NCBI GenBank assembly: GCA_964607795.1
Contig: CAZSLA010000003.1
Location: 1 to 49,826, forward strand
Length of the DNA: 49,826 nucleotides
Direction of reading: 5' to 3'
From: DYGT01 sp964607795
GTDB lineage: Bacteria > Patescibacteriota > Microgenomatia > UBA8517
Below the pieces are notes generated by a model. That model was not told the origin of the DNA. It saw nothing but the letters and a program-made list of their open reading frames with translations, and ran no database searches. Numbering within the stretch: the first letter of the stretch is position 1; each line of letters starts with the position of its first letter. A program made the position numbers and the translations under genes. This document shows positions 33,441-42,770 of the stretch, in pieces.

Positions 33441-34253
33441 TTACTTAGTTTTTATTAGCTTTACAATTTCAGATAAATAGCTACTTGCTTCGCGCAAATA
33501 CTGGTTTACCTCCTGGAGCCGCGTGAGCGTACTTGCGTATTGCGTGCTGCCCGTGGCTTGACTAGACTGGGCCTGGATCTGAAAAAACAAATTCTGAGCC
33601 TCTACCTCTTTATTCAAGGCACGCGTCAGCTTGTTTTCAATTTCTATAATCCAGCGCTCGGCAAGCGCCACGTCGTGGTCTCCCTTCTCCCTTATTTTTT
33701 GCGTTTTATTTTTTACGTCGCCCAAAATATCTGTCATTGCTTCGCGCGCAGTCTTCACCTGTGAATAAGGGATCAGGCTCAAAGTCTCATACGCCAGCCT
33801 TTGGGTAAACATAAATTTATCAGCCGCTTCTTGGGAGTCCTTTGCCAAATCCTCAAGCGTGCCCGCGCTCGGGATGGTATTTTTATGATCTTCAAACCAG
33901 GCTATGTCCGCATCGATCCGGCCGTAAAGGCTATTTTTAGCCTGTTCTTCCACGCTTGTCTCCTCGGTAAGACGCATCCGAAGGGCCCGCAAATAAGTGA
34001 TCACCACATCATCACGCGCCGCAAGCATATTCACCGTTGCCTGCTGGGCTTTGGACTGGGAAGACAGGGTCTTTGCCTGGGCATACTGGGCTTTGGCAAG
34101 GAGATAATCTGCATGGGCCTTTTGATACAGATCAGTCATATACACATAATCCTGGTAAGCCTTGTCGTAAGTGAATTCTTCCTGGGCCATGGAAGTTCTA
34201 AGCGGGAATAACAAAAAAATTGAAGCAAGCACCAAGGCTAATAATTTACGCAT
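33441..34253 (-). CDS. Secreted helical protein, unknown
   Basis: A clear signal peptide (about 1-23, cleavage near SMAQ-EE) is followed by a nearly all-helical 245-residue domain rich in Ala, Gln and Lys, likely coiled-coil. No enzyme motif. It directly abuts the single-pass membrane protein gene downstream, which suggests a two-component envelope structure. Confidence 0.65.
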   Translation of the reverse strand: MRKLLALVLASIFLLFPLRTSMAQEEFTYDKAYQDYVYMTDLYQKAHADYLLAKAQYAQAKTLSSQSKAQQATVNMLAARDDVVITYLRALRMRLTEETSVEEQAKNSLYGRIDADIAWFEDHKNTIPSAGTLEDLAKDSQEAADKFMFTQRLAYETLSLIPYSQVKTAREAMTDILGDVKNKTQKIREKGDHDVALAERWIIEIENKLTRALNKEVEAQNLFFQIQAQSSQATGSTQYASTLTRLQEVNQYLREASSYLSEIVKLIKTK

Positions 34254-34278
34254 ATTTCATGCTATCACAAAATTGCCT

Positions 34279-35709
34279 CTATTTTACAGGCTTGAGTTTA
34301 GGGCCTTTGCCATCGTCCACAATTTCCCAGCCAAGCTCCCGCAGTTGCACCCTAATTTTGTCTGCTTCTAAATAATTATTTTCTTTGCGCCAAGCCTCCC
34401 GTTTTTCTGCCAAGGCCAGAACTTCCCGGGGTATGTCCAGTGCGCCCAGATGCATATTTTTGATGTCCAGACCTAAAATCTCGTCAAAAAGATACAACAA
34501 ATCCAGCTTGTCTTCCGAGGGAATATTGCTTTTTATCGCCTCCCACACAACAGCCAAGGCCTGGGGCATATTAAGGTCATCATTGATTGCCTCCACAAAT
34601 TGGCCTCTTAGACCGTCCACTTTCTCAAGTTTGTCTGTGGACAGCTGATTGCGTTCATAGGATTTTGTATTTTTAAGCTCAATGACATGTGAACGCAAAC
34701 GCTCAAGCGCTTTTTGTGCAGCCTCCAAAGCCTCCCAGGTAAAATTGAGCTGTTTCCGGTAGTGGCCGGTTAAGTAAAAATAACGCAGGGCCAGATAGTC
34801 AAAGCCATGGGTCTCAAGATCCGCAAGTGTATAAGCATTGCCCAGGCTTTTACCCATCCTGCCTCCATCCACCAGCAAAAAGCCCCCGTGCACCCAAAAA
34901 CGCACAAAAGGCGTTTTGCCCGTAGCTGCTTCGGCCTGGGCTATTTCATTGGGATGGTGGGTACTTCTGAGGTCCTCGCCGCCCACATGGATATCAAATT
35001 GCTCGCCCAGATATTTTGTACTCATGGCCGAGCATTCAATGTGCCAGCCGGGAAAGCCCACACCCCACGGGCTTTCCCACTCCATCTGCCGTTTTTCCAC
35101 TTTAGGGGAAAATTTCCACAAGGCAAAATCGCGCGCGTCTTTTTTCTGCACATTTCGCTCGACTCTGGCGCCTTCTATGAGCTGATCCAGGCTGGAAAGC
35201 TCACCATACTTATAGCCAGCTTTTTCATAAGCACGGGTGTCAAAATAAATGCCGTCATCTATACGATAGCTGAAGCCCTTGGCCTCGATAGCCTTGATCA
35301 TGGCTATTTGCTCGGGGATGTGGTCTGTAGCCAAAGGAATAACATTTGGCCGGATAAGGTTTAGTTTAGCAAATCCCGCTAAAAAATCCCGGGTATAAAA
35401 ACCGGCTATATTCCAAGCGCTCTTGTGCTCGCGCGCGGCAGCCTTTTCCATCCTGTCTTGGCCCTGGTCCGCATCCCCCAGATTGTCGCCGGTCAGGTGA
35501 CCCACGTCTGTGATGTTCATAACATAAGTCACCTCAAAACCCTGGAATTTAAGCGACCTATACAAAAAATCCCCCAAGATGTAAGTGCGCCAATTACCGA
35601 TACTCACATAATTATAGACCGTGGGACCGCAGATATACATGCCAACCTTGGGGGGGTTGATAGCACTAAACTGCTCTACTTTTTTGGTGAGCGAATTATA
35701 AAGCTTCAT
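34279..35709 (-). CDS. cysS: Cysteinyl-tRNA synthetase
   Basis: A class I synthetase with the zinc/cysteine site MYICGPTVYNY, the GWHIECS zinc segment, HVGGEDL and a KMSKS equivalent RMGKSLGN. The HIGH signature reads SIGN, with Ser in place of the first His. Domain order and length (476 aa) are normal, with a DALR-like anticodon region after about 330. A TACAAT box 5 bases before the ATG (35715-35720) gives it its own start. Confidence 0.95.
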   Translation of the reverse strand: MKLYNSLTKKVEQFSAINPPKVGMYICGPTVYNYVSIGNWRTYILGDFLYRSLKFQGFEVTYVMNITDVGHLTGDNLGDADQGQDRMEKAAAREHKSAWNIAGFYTRDFLAGFAKLNLIRPNVIPLATDHIPEQIAMIKAIEAKGFSYRIDDGIYFDTRAYEKAGYKYGELSSLDQLIEGARVERNVQKKDARDFALWKFSPKVEKRQMEWESPWGVGFPGWHIECSAMSTKYLGEQFDIHVGGEDLRSTHHPNEIAQAEAATGKTPFVRFWVHGGFLLVDGGRMGKSLGNAYTLADLETHGFDYLALRYFYLTGHYRKQLNFTWEALEAAQKALERLRSHVIELKNTKSYERNQLSTDKLEKVDGLRGQFVEAINDDLNMPQALAVVWEAIKSNIPSEDKLDLLYLFDEILGLDIKNMHLGALDIPREVLALAEKREAWRKENNYLEADKIRVQLRELGWEIVDDGKGPKLKPVK

Positions 35710-35724
35710 GATCTATTGTAGCAT

Positions 35725-36165
35725 TTAGCCTTTCTTTCGCCCTATTTCACTTTTAGTAACCTTGCTTTTAATGGCACTCAAAACGCCCACGCGACTTTTC
35801 TTACTGCCGGTTGCCACGGCCGGGCGATACTCGGGCGCTTCCGTGTCCCCCGCCTTGAAAGCCTCTGAGGTATTTTCGCTCCAGGCTTGATAAGCCTGTT
35901 GTCCCTCCTGCCTTGCTTTTTGGAGCTCCTCGGCCTGAAGCGTTTGCAGACGCCTGCGCAGGATCAGAAGCTTTGCTGCTTCTTCCTGCTTGTGAACCTT
36001 CGGATCAAAGCCAGTACGCTCAAGGCCCTGGGCCTTCTTGGAGGCTGTCTCTTGCCGGTTTGCCCCCAAAAATTCGGGCAATACCTGGCCTTGAACGGAC
36101 TTGAGGGTTTCGTTGGCCTCGGCTAAGATCTGGGCCTTTTTTGGGGAAAACTTTTTAACCTGCAT
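35725..36165 (-). CDS. Basic helical protein, unknown
   Basis: 146 residues, rich in Lys, Gln and Ala, predicted mostly coiled-coil (about 50-100) with a basic tail. Its start directly abuts the recR stop, so it is probably the last gene of the HIT-to-recR cluster. I do not recognise it; nucleic-acid binding is possible from its charge only. Confidence 0.6.
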   Translation of the reverse strand: MQVKKFSPKKAQILAEANETLKSVQGQVLPEFLGANRQETASKKAQGLERTGFDPKVHKQEEAAKLLILRRRLQTLQAEELQKARQEGQQAYQAWSENTSEAFKAGDTEAPEYRPAVATGSKKSRVGVLSAIKSKVTKSEIGRKKG

Positions 36166-36792
36166 CTAAATATTTTTCCTTCCTTCAAAAGCCTGGGACA
36201 GAGTATGTTCATCGGCAAATTCCAGATAAGCTCCGGTCGGGATACCCACGCCTAAACGACTCAAGGTGATTGCTTTTGTTTGGCCGTTTTTTGCTGCGAC
36301 GATTTTTTTGACTTCCTTGGCAATGTACATGCTCGTAGCCTCGCCTTCCATGGTCGGGTTGGTGGCAACAATTATTTCTAAATTGTTGCTTGCCTCTTTG
36401 ACCCTGGAAAACAGATCCTCCAAAAAAATTTCATCCGGGCCGATATTATCCAAGGGATTGATGCTGCCATGCAAGACGTGGTACAGGCCGGTGTACTTGC
36501 CGGTTTTTTCAAAAGCCAGAACGTCCAAAGGTTGCTCCACCACCAAAATCTGAGCCTGGTTTCTGCTAGTGCTGGCACAAATATTACAAAGGCTGGTTTC
36601 AGATACGCTTTTACAAATTTTACACAAGACAGTATCGCGCTTGACCCGCTCCAGGGCTACGGCAAAGCTATCAAGTTCACTTTGTGGTACATGAAGTAAA
36701 TAGTAAGACAATCGCTCCGCGGTCTTCGGTCCAATACCCGGCAGCTTCTGAAAAGAATCAATCAATTTTTGCAGCGGCTTAACACTATTCAT
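36166..36792 (-). CDS. recR: Recombination mediator RecR
   Basis: Works with RecO to load RecA at gaps. It has an N-terminal helix-hairpin-helix (LPGIGPKTAERLSYYLL), a four-cysteine zinc finger (CKIC...CNIC), a Toprim domain (ILVVEQPLDVLAFEKT...) and a C-terminal Walker-B-like tail. The start at ATG 36792 is preferred over the TTG at 36798. The dnaX-ybaB-recR order is widely conserved. Confidence 0.95.
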   Translation of the reverse strand: MNSVKPLQKLIDSFQKLPGIGPKTAERLSYYLLHVPQSELDSFAVALERVKRDTVLCKICKSVSETSLCNICASTSRNQAQILVVEQPLDVLAFEKTGKYTGLYHVLHGSINPLDNIGPDEIFLEDLFSRVKEASNNLEIIVATNPTMEGEATSMYIAKEVKKIVAAKNGQTKAITLSRLGVGIPTGAYLEFADEHTLSQAFEGRKNI

Positions 36793-36848
36793 ATTCAAAG
36801 GTAATTCTAACAGGTTTAGTATAATTAATATAACCTACTTTAGTTAAA

Positions 36849-37151
36849 TTACTGGAGCTTTCCTAGAAGTCCTCCCATACCACCCATCTGACCCATCATC
36901 TTTTTTTGAATCTCTTTTTGAGATTTTTCAATAGCTTTATTAATAACCTTAACAAGCTCTTCTTTTGATTCGCCGTCGATTTCTAAATAAGCAATCTTCA
37001 TATCTCCGGAAACTTTAACAACAATATTTTTGTCTTCATGTCTAAACTGCATTGCAGCTAATTCTTTTTGTAATATTTCCATTTGGGCAATTTCTCTTTC
37101 AGAAATTCCCAAGGCTTTTGATGCGGCTTTTCGTTTTACTTTTCCAAGCAT
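36849..37151 (-). CDS. ybaB: YbaB/EbfC nucleoid-associated protein
   Basis: A 100-aa homodimeric DNA-binding protein. The core AMQFRHEDKNIVVKVSGDMK and the C-terminal Met/Gly-rich tail (GQMGGMGGLLG) match the family. It abuts the dnaX stop and precedes recR, the classical order. Its base composition is somewhat more AT-rich than dnaX. Confidence 0.92.
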   Translation of the reverse strand: MLGKVKRKAASKALGISEREIAQMEILQKELAAMQFRHEDKNIVVKVSGDMKIAYLEIDGESKEELVKVINKAIEKSQKEIQKKMMGQMGGMGGLLGKLQ

Positions 37152-38591
37152 TTAATCTCCAAATATTTCTCTTGCTGCTTTGATAATATCATCCTCGTGT
37201 GCTTCAGTCAAAGACGGGCCGTTTGCAGAGATCACTTCGCTCCTTTCGGTGATTTCATAGGACACACGCACCTGAGCTCCTAAAATGCCGCTACAAATCT
37301 GCTCCAAGGCTAGGCGATTTTTCTGCATTTCAAGCTGCTCTTTGTGAAAACGGTAATAAACGCCCACTTTGAGATGTTCCCCGTCAAAGTCCAAAGGGTG
37401 TGCCGAGCGCAACAGAGCCTCAATAGTGGTGTTTTTACCGCTTGCCTCAGAAAGTATCTGCTTCCACAGGTTTTTATCCATGTTTAGCCCGCCACCATTT
37501 GCTTTTTTTTCTTTGCCGTTATTTTTGCCGTCTTCATCTGGGACAGGACCCGGGACTTTTTTTCCTTTGCTTTCCGTAAAAACAATGATGGCAATTTCCA
37601 GAGGCAAACTGGCGATGGGACTTATGCGAAGGTCATTTCTGGCCTCAAACAAAAGTCTTATAAGTTTTCGGGTTCGAACTGAGTCAAGCTCAAAAACGGG
37701 CTTTTCCTTTAAATAAAGCGCCAAAAGCTGGTCCCTGAGCTGCCCGATCAATTGATCAACTAGATCTTTGATCGAGCCATTGGCGTCGCAGTAACTTTTA
37801 ACCACACCCAAGGCTTCCTGTGTGTGGCCCTTCGAAAGTACTGCCAATAGCTGGTCGGAAACCTCGCTTGAGCCCTGAAGAAGCTTTTTAATTTCCAAGG
37901 CATCAGTCGGCATGCCTGCAGCAATCAGGGCTTCCAAATTTTTGGCCGCGTCACGGAAAGAGCCGTCGGATGCCTGGGCAATAAGCTTAAGCACCGGGTC
38001 TCCTAGCTTGAGATTCTCTCCTTTGGCTATCCGTTTTAATTGGCGTGTGATTTCTTCCTCGGAGGCATGATTAAAATGAATGGTTGTCAAACGCGAGAGG
38101 ATAGTAGTGGGGAGTTTTTGCGGGTCAGTAGTTGCCAGGATAAAAATCACGTGCTCCGGCGGCTCCTCAAGTGTTTTCAAAAAAGCATTGGCAGCCTCCA
38201 AAGTGAGCATGTGGGCTTCGTCCAGAATATAAATCTTTTTGGCGGCCGAGCTGGGAGCCAGAGCAATATTTTCCCGAAGCGAGCGGATGTCGTCTATGCC
38301 CCGATGGCTTGCGGCGTCAAGCTCCACTACATCCATGTGATTACCTTTGGTAATTTTTAGGCAAGCCTCGCATTTGTTACAAGGCTCGTCGGGCTTATTT
38401 TTATTTTTTTCGCAGTTGATGGCTTTTGCCAAAATGCGCGCGGCCGAGGTTTTTCCCACACCCCTGGGGCCGGAGAACAAGAAAGCATGCGGGATGCTCC
38501 CCGAGTTTATTATTTCCAAAAGCCTGCTCCTAGCCTGTTTATTATCAAGCTCAAAAATGGTTTGCGGGCGGTATTTTAAATAAAGCGTCAT
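37152..38591 (-). CDS. dnaX: DNA polymerase III subunit gamma/tau
   Basis: The clamp-loader ATPase. YLKYRPQTIFEL opens the protein; Walker A is GPRGVGKTS; four cysteines (C...CNKCEAC) form the zinc site; ILDEAHML is Walker B; the SRLTT region carries the arginine finger. The C-terminal third after about 350 is a charged linker followed by a small domain, so it is of the short tau/gamma type (479 aa). No slippery A-rich frameshift site was recognised. Confidence 0.95.
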   Translation of the reverse strand: MTLYLKYRPQTIFELDNKQARSRLLEIINSGSIPHAFLFSGPRGVGKTSAARILAKAINCEKNKNKPDEPCNKCEACLKITKGNHMDVVELDAASHRGIDDIRSLRENIALAPSSAAKKIYILDEAHMLTLEAANAFLKTLEEPPEHVIFILATTDPQKLPTTILSRLTTIHFNHASEEEITRQLKRIAKGENLKLGDPVLKLIAQASDGSFRDAAKNLEALIAAGMPTDALEIKKLLQGSSEVSDQLLAVLSKGHTQEALGVVKSYCDANGSIKDLVDQLIGQLRDQLLALYLKEKPVFELDSVRTRKLIRLLFEARNDLRISPIASLPLEIAIIVFTESKGKKVPGPVPDEDGKNNGKEKKANGGGLNMDKNLWKQILSEASGKNTTIEALLRSAHPLDFDGEHLKVGVYYRFHKEQLEMQKNRLALEQICSGILGAQVRVSYEITERSEVISANGPSLTEAHEDDIIKAAREIFGD

Positions 38592-38597
38592 GTAATT

Positions 38598-38996
38598 TTA
38601 ATCATGGTGAATGCCGACCAGATGCAAGGCTCCGTGGCAGGCAAGATCCGAAACCACCTCGTCCACCAGCCGGTTTTCTTTTTTTGCGGTTTCCACGGCC
38701 TTGTGGTAAGAGACAATAATTTCACCCAAATGCAAGGTCTCATCCGGCGGAAACTGAAACGGCCCCTCAAGCTCAGATGTAGGAAAAGCCAATACCGGAT
38801 GATTCTTTGCCTCGGCTGCACTTTCCTGCAAATAGGTCTTGGCATAGTCAATCATTTTAGCGTGGCTGACAATGGCCACAGAGGCCTCAGCTTCGGACCG
38901 GACGCCGTTTTCCTCAAAGACCTGGGTAACCGCAGCTTTCACCCGCTTGGCACTCACCGGAAAATTTGACAATTTATAAATATTGACCGTAATCAT
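38598..38996 (-). CDS. ybeY: Endoribonuclease YbeY, shortened
   Basis: A rRNA-processing and ribosome quality-control RNase. The zinc motif HGALHLVGIHHD matches HGxLHLxGyDH, although the last part reads IHH and not YDH. At 132 aa the protein ends right after the motif, lacking the usual C-terminal helix of 10-20 residues. It overlaps the yqeY stop by 4 bases and precedes dnaX by 6 bases. Confidence 0.88.
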   Translation of the reverse strand: MITVNIYKLSNFPVSAKRVKAAVTQVFEENGVRSEAEASVAIVSHAKMIDYAKTYLQESAAEAKNHPVLAFPTSELEGPFQFPPDETLHLGEIIVSYHKAVETAKKENRLVDEVVSDLACHGALHLVGIHHD

Positions 38997-39430
38997 GCCA
39001 GTTTCTCCTTAACCATAGCCGAGACTCTCGCGCCGTCCGCCCGACCCCGAGTCTTGTTCATCACCCTGCCCATCACAGGCCCCATGTGCGCTATGGAAGT
39101 TGTGTTTAGCTCGGCAATCACCGCATCTATAAGCTTTTCCAGCTCGGCATCGGACATTTGCTCGGGCATAAATTCCTCCAATATCCAAAGCTCCTGCTTT
39201 TCTCTGGCTGCGTTGTCACTTCGGCCGGCGCGTTCGTAGACTTCGATTGCGTCTTTGCGCTTTTTAATTTCCTTTTGCACTACCAAAAGTTCATCCGCGC
39301 TAGTCATTTCGGGCTTATCAATGGCAAAATTTCGAAGCTCGCTCAGAAGCATACGCAGGGCAGATAGGCGCACCTGGTCGCGCGCTTTCAGGGCAAGCGC
39401 TATTTGCTGGTTTAAATTTTCAATAATCAT
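38993..39430 (-). CDS. yqeY: YqeY/GatB C-terminal domain-like protein
   Basis: A 145-aa helical protein with the family pattern (ARDQVRLSALRMLLSELRN, EEFMPEQMSDAEL, GPVMGRVMNKTRGRADG). It is related to the tRNA-contacting tail of GatB, and its role is not well established. It is coupled by 4-base overlaps to the HIT gene upstream and ybeY downstream. Confidence 0.92.
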   Translation of the reverse strand: MIIENLNQQIALALKARDQVRLSALRMLLSELRNFAIDKPEMTSADELLVVQKEIKKRKDAIEVYERAGRSDNAAREKQELWILEEFMPEQMSDAELEKLIDAVIAELNTTSIAHMGPVMGRVMNKTRGRADGARVSAMVKEKLA

Positions 39431-39747
39431 AGTGGTTTTTCTTTGCCAAAACCCGCCAAAAAATGGAGGTGCATATGCGGCACCTCTGCCAAGTTACCTG
39501 CGTTTACGCCCAGGCGAAAGCCGAGAAGCTGCATGTCTTGTGCCAAGGTCAAGGCCATATTTTTCATCTCTACCCAAAGCTCATCCGGAAGCTCGGTCAC
39601 ATCTCGGTAAGTCTTTTTGGGGATGATCAGCAAATGCACCGGGGCGCTTGGGTGAATATCTTTGATCACCAGCAAGTTATCAGTTTCGCGCACAATTTGG
39701 GATGGCACTTCCCGAGCAATGATTTTTTGGAAAATATTTTTTGCCAT
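39427..39747 (-). CDS. HIT-family nucleotide hydrolase
   Basis: The histidine triad is HMHLHFLAG near the C-terminus, and the N-terminal CxxC-less start KNIFQKIIAREVPS is of the HinT (purine phosphoramidase) type. I chose the ATG at 39747 (MAKNIFQK), 10 bases after a TATACT box (39758-39763). The longer frame to 39786 runs through this promoter. It is the first gene of the yqeY-ybeY-dnaX-ybaB-recR cluster. Confidence 0.92.
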   Translation of the reverse strand: MAKNIFQKIIAREVPSQIVRETDNLLVIKDIHPSAPVHLLIIPKKTYRDVTELPDELWVEMKNMALTLAQDMQLLGFRLGVNAGNLAEVPHMHLHFLAGFGKEKPL

Positions 39748-39824
39748 TTGTGCCATCAGTATAGTATTGCAGACCAAAACCCACAAGGCGCATTAAGAGT
39801 GAATTCCAAATTTTTCGAGCTTTC

Positions 39825-41048
39825 TCAGGCTAACTTTTTTAGAAGATCTTCCAAAGTCAAAAGTTCTGTCTTTTGAGAACCTCTTTGTTTCCACTCAAAC
39901 TTGTCTCCTGTTTTTGCGGAGGTTACCAAACGGTGCGGAATGCCGATCAAATCCGCGTCTGCAAATTTTTCTCCGGCGCTTACTTCGCGCTCATCCCACA
40001 ACACTTCTATCCCAGCTTCAAGCAGTTTGTCATAAACTTTTTGTCCCTGTCCTCCCGGCAGTTCAATTAAATGAAGTGCAAAGGGAGCGAGCGATGACCC
40101 CCAAATAATACCCTTGTCGTCATGATTGATTTCCACCCAAGCGCCCAAAATGCGGCTAACGCCGATGCCGTAGCTCCCCAGATATGGATATTGTTTATTT
40201 CCATCTTTATCAGCGTAAGTAAAATTCATTTTTTCGCTATAACTTGTGCCAAAGCGAAAGATATTCCCAAGCTCAATAGCCTTTGCCTGGCGAATGATGC
40301 CTTTTTTACACTCGGGGCATGTGCCTCCTTCCGAAGCACCAAAAACTTCTTTGTTTTGACTCCATGGGCAATGATCACAATAAAAAATAGTGTCTTCGCC
40401 AGAATCGACAAGCACCTGAAACTCGTGGGTTTTGTTGTCCGTAAACACTCCGCCCGCCGCTTCGGTGATTCTCACGTCCAAGCCCAGGCGTGAAAAAATT
40501 TTGACATAGACATCCGCTACCTGCCAATAAAACTCATCTAAACCCTTTTGACTGGTGTGCAGGCTATAAAGGTCCTTCATCAAAAACTCGCGGCCGCGCA
40601 AAATGCCCGAGCGTGCCCTTAGCTCGTTTCTAAACTTGGTGGAAAAATGATAAAGGGCCAGGGGCAGATCCTGATAAGAATTAACATGCTTACGAGCCAG
40701 ATCCAAAAAAATTTCCTCGTGGGTAAAAGAAAGCACAAACTCGCGCTTACCCACGCCGCTTAATTTATACATTACCTCATTAGCACTTTCCCAACGGCCA
40801 GTTTCGTTCCAAACTGCCTTGGGGTGCAAAAGCGGCATCAAGACCTCCTGGGCGCCAAGGGTAGTTAATTCTTCCCGAATTATCTTCTCGATTTTTCCTA
40901 CGACCCGTTTGCCCAAAGGCAAAAGCGTCCACGAGCCGGCCATAAGCTGATCAATATAGCCCGCACGCACGAGTAATTTGTGATTGACACTTTGGGCATC
41001 AGTAGGGGCTTCCTTAAGGGTTTTGGGGAACAACAAAGATTGGCGCAT
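39825..41048 (-). CDS. proS: Prolyl-tRNA synthetase without the editing insert
   Basis: Class II motifs are present: motif 2 in FRNELRARSGILRGREFLMKD-type context and motif 3 in GSYGIGVSR, plus an anticodon domain after about 310. Between motifs 2 and 3 bacterial enzymes normally carry an editing insert of about 180 residues. Here YCDHCPWSQNKE runs within about 25 residues into GIIRQAKAIELGNIF, leaving only four cysteines (CDHC, CPEC) that may bind zinc. Length is 407 aa, against about 570. Editing of Ala-tRNA-Pro in cis is therefore lost. A leaderless promoter precedes it. Confidence 0.95.
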   Translation of the reverse strand: MRQSLLFPKTLKEAPTDAQSVNHKLLVRAGYIDQLMAGSWTLLPLGKRVVGKIEKIIREELTTLGAQEVLMPLLHPKAVWNETGRWESANEVMYKLSGVGKREFVLSFTHEEIFLDLARKHVNSYQDLPLALYHFSTKFRNELRARSGILRGREFLMKDLYSLHTSQKGLDEFYWQVADVYVKIFSRLGLDVRITEAAGGVFTDNKTHEFQVLVDSGEDTIFYCDHCPWSQNKEVFGASEGGTCPECKKGIIRQAKAIELGNIFRFGTSYSEKMNFTYADKDGNKQYPYLGSYGIGVSRILGAWVEINHDDKGIIWGSSLAPFALHLIELPGGQGQKVYDKLLEAGIEVLWDEREVSAGEKFADADLIGIPHRLVTSAKTGDKFEWKQRGSQKTELLTLEDLLKKLA

Positions 41049-41054
41049 GCACCA

Positions 41055-41083
41055 AGTATATCATTGAAGCAGACTGTCGACAA
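41055..41083 (-). promoter_or_regulatory. Promoter of proS, leaderless
   Basis: TTGTCG (41078-41083), a 17-base spacer and TATACT (41055-41060), then 6 bases to the proS ATG. It overlaps the 3' end of rseP. Confidence 0.65.
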
Positions 41084-42176
41084 AAGCACTCAGCGAACCC
41101 GCCGAGATGAGCCTAGGAATTTCGCCAGCGGTTAAAACCAGCATCAAAAGCAAAAGCATTGCCATACCTACAGTGTGAATTATAGATTCCATGCGCGGCA
41201 GCATTTTTTTGCCTGTAATACCCTCGACCGCAATGATCATGAGCCTACTACCATCAAGTGGCGGGAACGGAACCAGATTGATAATGGCCAGATTGATGGA
41301 GATAATGGCCGCAAAATGCATGAGGTTTAAAATGCCCCCGCGGGCTGCTTCCGCGCCCAAGCCGGCCGCGCCCACCGGCCCCACCAAGCCTTCGGGCTTT
41401 GCGCCGAAAACCACACTTCTAACCAAGCCACCAAAAGCCTCAACAATTTTTTCCGACAGATAAGCCGCTTTTACAAAGCCATAATATAAATAAACAAACG
41501 GAGCCTGCCACCAAACGGGCTTGACAATGCTTTTCGGCAAATAGCCTACACCCAATAGCCCGCGCTCCTGGGAATATTGCGCAGGCAAATTTACCTCTGA
41601 TTCAATAGACTGAAGTGCCCCATTTACCTCTCTTTCATATATCAAACTAGTCGTTTTGCCTTTGTGTGCGTCTATTTCGGGTAAAAATGATTCTGTTAAA
41701 ATCAAGGGCTCACGCCCCAAGGAAACAATCACATCACCCTCTCTAAGCCCGGCCTCAGCTGCGGGTGAATCCGGAAGGACGCTTGTAACTAAAACACCCT
41801 TGGCTACACCCCCGACATAAGTATATAAAACTGTAAATAAAATAATTGCAAAAACATAATTCATAAGTACCCCGGCCACCGCCACCAAAGCTTTGGCAAG
41901 GGGTGGTTTGTGCGAGAAAGAACGCTTCGGGTATTTTGCTTTTTCGTTTGGATCCTCGCCATGCAGACGAACAAAGCCTCCCAAAGGAAGCGCATTGAGG
42001 GAATAAAAGGTTTCGCCGATTTTTTTCCCGAAAACGCGCGGCGGATAACCAATACCAAATTCCTCGGGCCAGATGCCCACGAGCTTGGCTACTAAGAAAT
42101 GGCCCAACTCATGGACCAGAACCAAGATTGCAAGCGCAAGAAGCGCCATGATTAAAAGTGGAATAGCTGCCGGCAT
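41061..42176 (-). CDS. rseP: Site-2 intramembrane zinc protease (RseP, M50)
   Basis: Cuts membrane-bound regulators within the bilayer. The zinc motif HELGHFL lies in the first membrane segment, a PDZ domain follows (about 125-205), and the third ligand is in the NLVPFPPLDGSRL motif. Four membrane segments and length (371 aa) fit the family. It lies 3 bases after frr, in the rpsB-tsf-frr-rseP-proS series. Confidence 0.95.
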   Translation of the reverse strand: MPAAIPLLIMALLALAILVLVHELGHFLVAKLVGIWPEEFGIGYPPRVFGKKIGETFYSLNALPLGGFVRLHGEDPNEKAKYPKRSFSHKPPLAKALVAVAGVLMNYVFAIILFTVLYTYVGGVAKGVLVTSVLPDSPAAEAGLREGDVIVSLGREPLILTESFLPEIDAHKGKTTSLIYEREVNGALQSIESEVNLPAQYSQERGLLGVGYLPKSIVKPVWWQAPFVYLYYGFVKAAYLSEKIVEAFGGLVRSVVFGAKPEGLVGPVGAAGLGAEAARGGILNLMHFAAIISINLAIINLVPFPPLDGSRLMIIAVEGITGKKMLPRMESIIHTVGMAMLLLLMLVLTAGEIPRLISAGSLSAFVDSLLQ

Positions 42177-42179
42177 AAT

Positions 42180-42731
42180 TTACGAAAGAAGTTCTTTTTC
42201 TTTTGCTTCTCCCATGTCCTCAATGGTTTTAACATACTGATCGGTAATTTCCTGCAGCCTTTTTTCCGAGCCGAACTTTTCATCCTCGGATATCTCTTTC
42301 TTTTCAAACAGGTCTTTTATGTCTTTCATGACATTGGTCCGGACCTGCCTCAGCATTATTTTTCCGTTTTCCAATTTAGTTCCCAAAAGCTTGACGTACT
42401 TTTCCCTGTCTTCCCTGGTCAAGGGCAACATGACAATCCTGATAATGTCGCCATCAATAGAGGGATTATATCCGGCATTACTTGCGAGGATCCCTTTTTT
42501 GATTTCACCAATGATGGACTTGTCCCAAGGAGAAATGACTACTGTCTGGGCATCTGTGGCTGTAATAGACGCCAGCTCGTTGAGCCTCATTTTTTGAGCT
42601 CCGCCGTAGGCATCTACCACAATGTCTTCCACTAAAGCGGGCGTTGCTCGACCGGTGCGGATAGCAGAAACGTCGTCCCTCACCATGGAAGCAATCTCCT
42701 CCATTTTTTGTTTAACCTGGTTATCGTCCAT
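42180..42731 (-). CDS. frr: Ribosome recycling factor
   Basis: Splits post-termination ribosomes with EF-G. Length (183 aa) and the family segments (RTGRATPALVEDI, ISPWDKSIIGEIKKGI, PPLT-equivalent LPLTREDREKYVKL) are all present. pyrH, which often lies between tsf and frr, is absent here. Confidence 0.96.
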   Translation of the reverse strand: MDDNQVKQKMEEIASMVRDDVSAIRTGRATPALVEDIVVDAYGGAQKMRLNELASITATDAQTVVISPWDKSIIGEIKKGILASNAGYNPSIDGDIIRIVMLPLTREDREKYVKLLGTKLENGKIMLRQVRTNVMKDIKDLFEKKEISEDEKFGSEKRLQEITDQYVKTIEDMGEAKEKELLS

Positions 42732-42770
42732 GGCTTTTACATTATACCAAGACGCTTTGCAGCTAACAAA

